Assembly: GCA_937890135.1 (NCBI GenBank)
Contig: CALBYC010000213.1
Location: 1-10,426 of the forward strand
Source: an uncultured Parabacteroides sp.
GTDB taxonomy: Bacteria > Bacteroidota > Bacteroidia > Bacteroidales > Tannerellaceae
Reading direction: 5' to 3'
DNA length: 10,426 bases
The position numbers were made by a program, and so were the translations under genes. Position 1 is the stretch's first letter. Every line of letters starts with the position of its first letter. Below, piece after piece: positions 5,963-10,426 of the stretch. A model generated the notes under the pieces. The model had not been told where the DNA came from. It saw nothing but the letters and a program-made list of their open reading frames with translations, and made no database searches.

Positions 5963-8524
5963 ATGAATATCAAATCAAATGATCCTATTTGGAAAGAGGT
6001 TTATTCTCAATCCAAGCTTCCTGCATCTTTGGAGGTTTTGAAAGAAATGTCTACAAACCTCTGGTGGGTCTGGAACCACGAGGGAGCCAAGCTTTTTGGC
6101 AAAATAGACCCGGTACTTTGGAAACAGACTTCAGGCAATCCAGTACAATTGTTACAGAACCTTTCTTTTGAGCGCATCGAAGAAATATTGGCTGACGAGG
6201 AATTGATGGCAGAGATCAAGCAGGTTTATGCTCGCTTTAAAGCTTACATTGACGTCAAGCCGGACCAGACCAAGCCATCCATCGCCTACTTCAGCATGGA
6301 ATATGGTTTGACGAATATCCTGAAAATCTATTCGGGGGGTTTGGGCATCTTGGCCGGTGACTACTTGAAAGAAGCAAGCGATGATAACATCGATATGTGC
6401 GCGGTAGGTTTTCTTTACCGTTATGGGTACTTTACCCAGACGTTATCCATGGATGGACAACAGATAGCCAACTATGAAGCCCAAAACTTTAATCTGCTGC
6501 CGTTGGCTCAGGTATTGGACGAAAAGGGAGAACCGATTGTTTTGGAAGTCCCTTATCCAGGGCGTACCGTTTACGCCAATGTTTGGAAAGTCAGCGTGGG
6601 GCGTGTCCCTTTGTACCTGATGGATACCGATATCCCTCAGAACAGCGAATGGGACCGTTCTATTACGCACCAATTGTACGGCGGGGGCTGGGAAAACCGC
6701 ATGAAACAAGAATATTTGCTGGGTATTGGCGGTATTCTGATGTTGAACAGGTTAGGGATCAAGAAGCAGGTTTATCACTGCAACGAAGGACATGCTGCTT
6801 TGATTAATGCTCAGCGTTTGGTGGATTACATCCAAAAAGAAGGCTTGTCTTTCAATCAAGCCTTGGAAGTCGTACGTGCCACGTCGTTGTATACTGTGCA
6901 TACGCCTGTGCCTGCGGGACATGACTATTTCGATGAAGATTTGTTTGGCCGTTACATGGGCGAGTTCCCTTCCAAATTGGGCATCAGCTGGCATGATTTC
7001 ATCGGATTGGGCCGTGTGAACCCGAACTCGAACGAGAAGTTCTGCATGAGTACTTTCGCTTTGAACACGTGTCAGGAAGCCAATGGCGTTAGTTGGTTGC
7101 ACGGGAAAGTTTCCCAGCACATGTTTGCCCCGATATGGAAAGGCTATTTCCCTGAAGAATTGCATGTCGGTTATGTGACAAACGGTGTCCACATGCCCAC
7201 GTGGGCTTCTACGGAATGGAAGCGATTCTTTTACGAACGTTTCCATAAGAAGTTCTACAGCGACCAGTCAAACCAGAAATATTGGGAGGCCATCCAGTCC
7301 ATGCCGGACGAGGACATCTGGAATATCCGTATGGCCTTGAAGAACAAATTGGTCAAGTACATCAAGAACGAATACAAGGCGACCTGGCTGAAGAATCAAG
7401 GCGACCCTGCCAAAGTGGTTTCTATCTTGGAAAAGATCAACTCTAATTCTTTGATGGTGGGCTTTGGCCGCCGTTTTGCTACTTACAAACGTGCCCACCT
7501 GTTGTTTACGGATTTGGATCGTTTGTCCAAGATCGTCAATAACGAGAAATTCCCTATCCAGTTCATCTTCACAGGGAAGGCTCACCCGGCTGACGCAGGC
7601 GGACAGGGCTTGATTAAACATATCATAGAGATTTCGCACCGTCCGGAATTCCAAGGCAAGATTATCTTCCTGGAGAACTACGACATGCGTTTGGCCCGTC
7701 ACCTGATTGCGGGTGTAGATGTATGGTTGAACACCCCGACCCGTCCGCTCGAGGCTTCCGGTACCTCCGGAGAAAAGGCGGAAATGAATGGCGTGTTGAA
7801 CTTCTCTGTCCTGGACGGTTGGTGGTATGAAGGCTACCGCGAGGGTGCCGGATGGGCTTTGACCGACAAACGCACTTATGACAACCAGCAGTATCAGGAC
7901 CAGCTGGATGCCGCTACCATCTATAACATGTTGGAAGCCGAGATTATCCCGTCTTATTATGCAAAGAACAGCAAAGGGTATTCACCTGATTGGATTCAAT
8001 ACATCAAGAATTCAATGTCCATGATTGCTTACAACTTTACAATGAAACGTATGTTGGATGATTATATCGAACGTTTCTATAACAAATTGGCTGTACGCTC
8101 CGCTGTCCTGAAGAAAGACAATTATGCCAAGGCTAAGGAAATCGCTGCATGGAAGGAAGAAGTGGCTGCTCATTGGGATTCTTTCGAGGTATGCTCTTTC
8201 ACCAGCGACGCCGATTTCGCGGCGAACGGCCCTGTAGTGGGGAAAGAGGCCTCGTTCAACTTGGTCATCGACCGTCATGAATTGCAAGGCCAATTGGGTG
8301 CGGAAATCGTGATCACCAAGCGTGACCCGGAAAAGAACGAGCAGGTTATTGTCAAGAAACAAGAATTCGAGCTGAAGAGAGAAGAAGGCGACAAGATGTA
8401 CTTCGAATTGCATCTGACTCCGAACGAAGCGGGCAACATGGAAATAGGTTTCCGTATCTTCCCGAAGAACCCGGACTTGCCTCACCGCATGGATTTTGCT
8501 TTTATCCGTTGGATTCAGCTATAA
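5963..8524 (+). CDS. glgP: Alpha-glucan (glycogen) phosphorylase, GT35, DUF3417-containing type
   Basis: This 853-residue PLP enzyme removes terminal glucose from alpha-1,4-glucan with phosphate, giving glucose-1-phosphate in the cytosol. Residues about 10-115 are the DUF3417 N-terminal domain (LPASLEVLKEMSTNLWWVW, then YFSMEYG). The phosphorylase core follows with SGGLGILAGDYLKEAS (124-139), CNEGHAAL (273-280), VTNGVHMPTW (405-414), GFGRRFATYKRAHLLF (500-515) and GKAHPADAGGQGLIK (538-552). EASGTSGEKAEMNGVLNFS (597-615) is the PLP site, with Lys605 as the likely Schiff-base lysine. This form differs from E. coli MalP/GlgP and is typical of the Thermotoga/Mycobacterium-like branch. The C-terminal 150 residues, with a beta-rich end, are less conserved. 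It lies after the GT3 synthase, so synthesis and breakdown of the same polymer are adjacent. A terminator follows. Confidence 0.95.
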   Translation: MNIKSNDPIWKEVYSQSKLPASLEVLKEMSTNLWWVWNHEGAKLFGKIDPVLWKQTSGNPVQLLQNLSFERIEEILADEELMAEIKQVYARFKAYIDVKPDQTKPSIAYFSMEYGLTNILKIYSGGLGILAGDYLKEASDDNIDMCAVGFLYRYGYFTQTLSMDGQQIANYEAQNFNLLPLAQVLDEKGEPIVLEVPYPGRTVYANVWKVSVGRVPLYLMDTDIPQNSEWDRSITHQLYGGGWENRMKQEYLLGIGGILMLNRLGIKKQVYHCNEGHAALINAQRLVDYIQKEGLSFNQALEVVRATSLYTVHTPVPAGHDYFDEDLFGRYMGEFPSKLGISWHDFIGLGRVNPNSNEKFCMSTFALNTCQEANGVSWLHGKVSQHMFAPIWKGYFPEELHVGYVTNGVHMPTWASTEWKRFFYERFHKKFYSDQSNQKYWEAIQSMPDEDIWNIRMALKNKLVKYIKNEYKATWLKNQGDPAKVVSILEKINSNSLMVGFGRRFATYKRAHLLFTDLDRLSKIVNNEKFPIQFIFTGKAHPADAGGQGLIKHIIEISHRPEFQGKIIFLENYDMRLARHLIAGVDVWLNTPTRPLEASGTSGEKAEMNGVLNFSVLDGWWYEGYREGAGWALTDKRTYDNQQYQDQLDAATIYNMLEAEIIPSYYAKNSKGYSPDWIQYIKNSMSMIAYNFTMKRMLDDYIERFYNKLAVRSAVLKKDNYAKAKEIAAWKEEVAAHWDSFEVCSFTSDADFAANGPVVGKEASFNLVIDRHELQGQLGAEIVITKRDPEKNEQVIVKKQEFELKREEGDKMYFELHLTPNEAGNMEIGFRIFPKNPDLPHRMDFAFIRWIQL

Positions 8525-8555
8525 CCATGTGAACAACATCTATTTATTATAACAG

Positions 8556-8607
8556 GAAAGGGAATGCCTCATGTTTACGGATGTGGTGTCGTTCCCTTTC
8601 TTTTTTT
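8556..8607 (+). terminator. Rho-independent terminator after glgP
   Basis: GAAAGGGAA (8556-8564) pairs perfectly with TTCCCTTTC (8592-8600) across a 27-nt loop, followed by seven T (8601-8607). It is 31 bases after the phosphorylase stop and only 22 bases before the DUF4286 ATG, so it also forms the leader of that gene unless another start site lies between. Confidence 0.85.
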
Positions 8608-8629
8608 GCCATCAAATAATGCGAAATAT

Positions 8630-8950
8630 ATGATTCTTTACAACATAACGCTGAATATGGATAGCGACGTGGCCGAGGCCTGCCTGGATTATTTGAAACA
8701 TTCTTATCTCCCGCAAGCGACCCAAAGCGGCGTGATGCATTCCCCGAGGATTCATAAGATACTCCCGCACGACGATGCTTCTGCCCGGTCCGACAGCTAT
8801 GCCATTCAATTTAACGTAAAAAACGTGGACACCCTTAATTATTGGATTGAGCATGAAGGGCAAGGCATATCCAAGCAGCTTGTCGAGCATTTCGGCGATA
8901 AGGTCGCTGGCTTCACAACGGTTCTGGAAGAGATAGATTTATCGGAATGA
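8630..8950 (+). CDS. DUF4286 family protein
   Basis: This 106-residue cytosolic protein resembles DUF4286, a small Bacteroidetes family without known function. The opening MILYNITLNMDSDVAEACLD, the mid-section YAIQFNVKNVDTLNYWI and the tail FGDKVAGFTTVLEEIDL suggest an alternating strand-helix fold of the ferredoxin-like (dimeric alpha-beta barrel) sort. That is inference from the pattern YNITLNM, helix, YAIQFNV, helix, FTTVLEEI. No catalytic residues can be named. The ATG at 8630 is chosen because the frame upstream to 8564 runs through the glgP terminator hairpin. The stop codon overlaps the ruvC start as ATGA, so the two are translationally coupled. No recognisable TAnnTTTG promoter lies between the terminator and the start. 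Confidence 0.85.
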   Translation: MILYNITLNMDSDVAEACLDYLKHSYLPQATQSGVMHSPRIHKILPHDDASARSDSYAIQFNVKNVDTLNYWIEHEGQGISKQLVEHFGDKVAGFTTVLEEIDLSE

Positions 8951-9507
8951 CAAAGGAAAGGGTCATTTTGGGCATCGACCCCGGGACGATTGTGATGGGG
9001 TATGGGATCTTGCATGTCGAGGACAATAAGCCCCGGATGGGAACGATGGGGGTAATCCAGCTCAACAAGTATGAAGACCATTATCTGCGTTTGAAAAAAA
9101 TATTTGAACGCGTGTTGGGATTGATTGACCATTACCATCCCGACGAACTGGCCATCGAGGCTCCCTTCTTTGGCAAAAATGTGCAGAGCATGCTGAAGCT
9201 GGGGCGTGCGCAGGGAGTTGCCATGGCCGCCGCCTTGGAGAGGGACATCCCTATTTTTGAATATGCCCCGTTGAAAATCAAAATGTCCATAACCGGAAAC
9301 GGCAATGCGTCCAAGGAGCAGGTAGCCGGACTGTTGCAGAAATACTTGCACATCCCGCAGGAATGTATGTTGCCTCAATTGGACGCGACAGATGGACTGG
9401 CCGCGGCCGTGTGTCATTTCTTTCAGACCAACCGGCCTGCGACCGAGAAGAAATATACCGATTGGAAGGATTACGTCAGGAAGAACCCGGGAAAGGTCCG
9501 GGAGTAG
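8947..9507 (+). CDS. ruvC: Crossover junction endodeoxyribonuclease RuvC
   Basis: RuvC is the dimeric Holliday-junction resolvase that nicks crossed strands symmetrically after RuvAB branch migration, finishing homologous recombination. It has 186 residues, a normal length. The RNase H-fold acidic residues are visible: Asp11 in GIDPGT, Glu71 in AIEAPFF, and Asp146 and Asp149 in LDATDGLAAAVCH. ALERDIPIFEYAPLKIKMSI and GNGNASKEQVAGLL are the characteristic RuvC middle blocks. The residues after 163 (ATEKKYTDWKDYVRKNPGK) form a basic tail common in Bacteroidetes homologues. The ATG at 8947 overlaps the DUF4286 stop by ATGA. ruvA and ruvB are not in this window, which is usual outside proteobacteria. 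Confidence 0.96.
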   Translation: MTKERVILGIDPGTIVMGYGILHVEDNKPRMGTMGVIQLNKYEDHYLRLKKIFERVLGLIDHYHPDELAIEAPFFGKNVQSMLKLGRAQGVAMAAALERDIPIFEYAPLKIKMSITGNGNASKEQVAGLLQKYLHIPQECMLPQLDATDGLAAAVCHFFQTNRPATEKKYTDWKDYVRKNPGKVRE

Positions 9508-9540
9508 CCCATGTTCGTGAAATTTGGTTACTACCTTTTG

Positions 9541-9590
9541 GGAAACTGGCCGCATCCTTTTCGGGAAAAGGCCGTGACCGTTTTCCTTAT
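9541..9590 (+). terminator. Possible terminator or structured element after ruvC
   Basis: CCTTTT (9556-9561) and AAAAGG (9566-9571) form a perfect stem with a CGGG tetraloop. An outer GGAAAC (9541-9546) can pair with GTTTTCC (9580-9586) with one bulge, and a GGCC/GGCC alternative (9548-9551 with 9570-9573) competes. The downstream TTTTCCTTAT is an imperfect T-tract. It probably ends the DUF4286-ruvC transcript, with moderate to low certainty. Confidence 0.4.
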
Positions 9591-9607
9591 ATGTAAATAA
9601 TAAATTA

Positions 9608-9623
9608 TATCGATGATTCGATA
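9608..9623. promoter_or_regulatory. Inverted repeat upstream of rubrerythrin promoter, possible operator
   Basis: TATCGA (9608-9613) and TCGATA (9618-9623) form a perfect 6-bp inverted repeat with a 4-bp spacer. Its centre is about 30 bp before the predicted -33 element and about 66 bp before the expected transcription start, a usual site for activators of the LysR type. The regulator is unknown; a peroxide-sensing factor would fit the downstream gene but this is inference. Confidence 0.45.
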
Positions 9624-9644
9624 AATGAATTCAATAGCAGAAAA

Positions 9645-9676
9645 GTTGACAAGAACAAGCCGAATGACTAAATTTG
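9645..9676 (+). promoter_or_regulatory. Predicted rubrerythrin promoter
   Basis: GTTG (9645-9648) and TAAATTTG (9669-9676) are separated by 20 bp, the spacing expected for Bacteroidetes -33 and -7 (TAnnTTTG) elements. This is the best-formed promoter in the window. The implied leader is about 45 nt, AT-rich, without a clear Shine-Dalgarno sequence. Confidence 0.72.
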
Positions 9677-9725
9677 CAGTACAGAAACAATAAAACTAAA
9701 TAATAACCAATAAAATGTTAGCGAT

Positions 9726-10280
9726 ATGAAAAAGAAATGGATTTGTACGGTATGTGGTTATGTTTATGAAGGTGACGAAGCTCCAGACTTCTGCCCGCAG
9801 TGCAAGGCTCCCAAGAGCAAATTCAAAGAATTGAAGGAAACGGAAGGTGCTTTGACTTTTGCTGACGAGCATGTCATTGGTGTAGCCAAGGGATGCGACG
9901 AAGAGATGTTGAAAGACTTGAACGCCCATTTCCACGGTGAATGTTCGGAAGTCGGCATGTATTTGGCCATGAGCCGTCAGGCAGACCGTGAAGGGGATCC
10001 TGAAATCGCGGAAGCTTTCAAGCGTTACGCGTGGGAAGAAGCGGAGCATGCTTCTAAATTTGCTGAATTGTTGGGTGAAGTTGTTTGGGATACGAAGACC
10101 AACCTGGAAAAGCGCATGCATGCGGAAAGTGGCGCATGTGCCGACAAGAAACGTATCGCCACACGTGCCAAACAATTGAACTTGGATGCTATCCATGACA
10201 CCGTTCATGAAATGGCGAAAGACGAAGCACGCCATGGCAGAGGATTTGAAGGCCTTTACAATCGTTATTTCAAGAAGTGA
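9726..10280 (+). CDS. Reverse rubrerythrin (rubredoxin domain at N-terminus)
   Basis: This 184-residue cytosolic non-haem iron protein reduces hydrogen peroxide to water and protects anaerobes during oxygen exposure. Residues 1-35 form a rubredoxin-like Fe(SCys)4 domain with CTVCGYVYEG and CPQCKAP (Cys7, Cys10, Cys23, Cys26). Residues about 55-184 form the four-helix ferritin-like diiron domain, with likely ligands from HGECSE (Glu72, Glu75), EEAEH (Glu105, His108) and DEARH (Glu167, His170). The rubredoxin domain comes first, the reverse of classical rubrerythrin, so this is the reverse-rubrerythrin type, which normally takes electrons from NADH via a reductase and rubredoxin. Extra cysteines at 57, 73 and 138 are of unknown role. 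It has its own promoter, a possible upstream operator and a strong terminator, so it is most likely monocistronic and stress regulated. Confidence 0.95.
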   Translation: MKKKWICTVCGYVYEGDEAPDFCPQCKAPKSKFKELKETEGALTFADEHVIGVAKGCDEEMLKDLNAHFHGECSEVGMYLAMSRQADREGDPEIAEAFKRYAWEEAEHASKFAELLGEVVWDTKTNLEKRMHAESGACADKKRIATRAKQLNLDAIHDTVHEMAKDEARHGRGFEGLYNRYFKK

Positions 10281-10309
10281 CAAGTTGTGCTTCTATGCAC
10301 TGTTCGAAT

Positions 10310-10345
10310 AAAAAGAGAACGCATCCGTGTGCGTTCTCTTTTTTT
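10310..10345. terminator. Strong, probably bidirectional terminator after rubrerythrin
   Basis: AGAGAACGCA (10314-10323) pairs perfectly with TGCGTTCTCT (10330-10339) around a 6-nt loop. A run of A precedes it and T (10339-10345) follows, so the structure has a T-tract on both strands. It can end rubrerythrin transcription and also that of the minus-strand gene whose stop lies 11 bases beyond it. Confidence 0.92.
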
Positions 10346-10355
10346 ATGGCGCCGA

Positions 10356-10426
10356 CTAATTGCCGAACAGGAGCTTTGAATCTTTTTCTGCCCCCTTTTT
10401 CACCCACTCTTCTGGAATCATTTTCC
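10356..10426 (-). CDS. C-terminal end of an unidentified gene (cut by window edge)
   Basis: Reading the minus strand into the window gives an open frame ending MIPEEWVKKGAEKDSKLLFG then N and a TAG stop at 10356-10358. Only 22 residues are visible, mostly charged and probably helical. The frame is supported by its end just beyond a bidirectional terminator, which is where a converging gene should stop. The product cannot be named from this fragment, and the frame could be spurious. Confidence 0.5.
   Translation of the reverse strand, partial: KMIPEEWVKKGAEKDSKLLFGN

Noticed and set aside
6752..7246. A 164-codon minus-strand frame inside glgP (with another at 7268-7702)
   Set aside because: Both are antisense shadows of the phosphorylase coding sequence with no motif of their own.
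8564..8629. An earlier in-frame start for the DUF4286 protein
   Set aside because: These codons lie within the glgP terminator hairpin and its T-tract; the family-like sequence begins at MILYN (8630).
8839..9555. A 238-codon minus-strand frame across ruvC and DUF4286
   Set aside because: It is antisense to two well-identified genes and has no recognisable domain.
9511..9600. A 29-codon frame starting 3 bases after ruvC (begins MFVKFGYYLLGNWPHPF)
   Set aside because: It runs through the putative ruvC terminator hairpin, has no recognisable motif and no support beyond its closeness to ruvC. Conservation in relatives would be needed to call it.
9696..10283. A 195-codon minus-strand frame across the rubrerythrin gene
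   Set aside because: It is antisense to a firmly identified gene and begins in its terminator-side flank; it reflects codon composition only.
1..10426. A mobile element, CRISPR array, toxin-antitoxin or defence system
   Set aside because: All intergenic regions are short and were read on both strands. There are no direct-repeat arrays, transposase or integrase motifs, tRNA-like folds or duplicated insertion ends, and nearly all genes are identifiable housekeeping types.

Overview
The window looks like ordinary chromosomal sequence from a Bacteroidales bacterium (Bacteroides, Parabacteroides or a close relative). The evidence is the gene set: a 'YKELGLVNTRGMF' class II aldolase, Cys-less L31, DUF4923 and DUF4286 proteins, a GT3 glycogen synthase and a reverse rubrerythrin. 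AT-rich leaders without a clear Shine-Dalgarno sequence and repeated TAnnTTTG boxes, the Bacteroidetes -7 promoter element, agree with this. No genus can be fixed by eye. I see no tRNA, rRNA, CRISPR array, transposase, integrase, phage or defence gene.

Layout. A 5'-truncated view of fba (1-377, minus) diverges from rpmE2 (599-853, plus), which ends in a strong terminator. A two-gene unit follows: a secreted DUF4923 protein (1049-1663) and rnhB (1667-2269). Facing it is a three-gene minus-strand unit read from 4063 down to 2354: a 94-residue protein of unknown function, a PlsC-like acyltransferase and a nitrilase-family amidase. A divergent promoter region (about 4088-4155) then leads into glycogen synthase (4207-5871) and alpha-glucan phosphorylase (5963-8524), which ends in a terminator. 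DUF4286 (8630-8950) and ruvC (8947-9507) overlap by ATGA. A separately promoted reverse rubrerythrin (9726-10280) follows, with a strong terminator shared with the tail of an unidentified minus-strand gene (10356-10426).

How the genes work together. The clearest functional pair makes and degrades storage glucan: a GT3 (animal/fungal-type) synthase expected to use UDP-glucose, beside a DUF3417-type phosphorylase that releases glucose-1-phosphate. No branching enzyme or ADP-glucose pyrophosphorylase gene is present here. RNase HII and RuvC are genome-maintenance nucleases in separate small operons, each behind an uncharacterised gene. Aldolase, L31 and rubrerythrin serve glycolysis, translation and peroxide defence.

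I found no evidence for a new multi-gene system. The points worth a second look are small: a perfect inverted repeat about 66 bp upstream of the predicted rubrerythrin transcription start, a clamp-binding-like tail on RNase HII, a near-identical leader before the synthase and phosphorylase start codons, a structured gap inside the acyltransferase operon, a palindrome before the fba start, and the unknown 94-residue protein.
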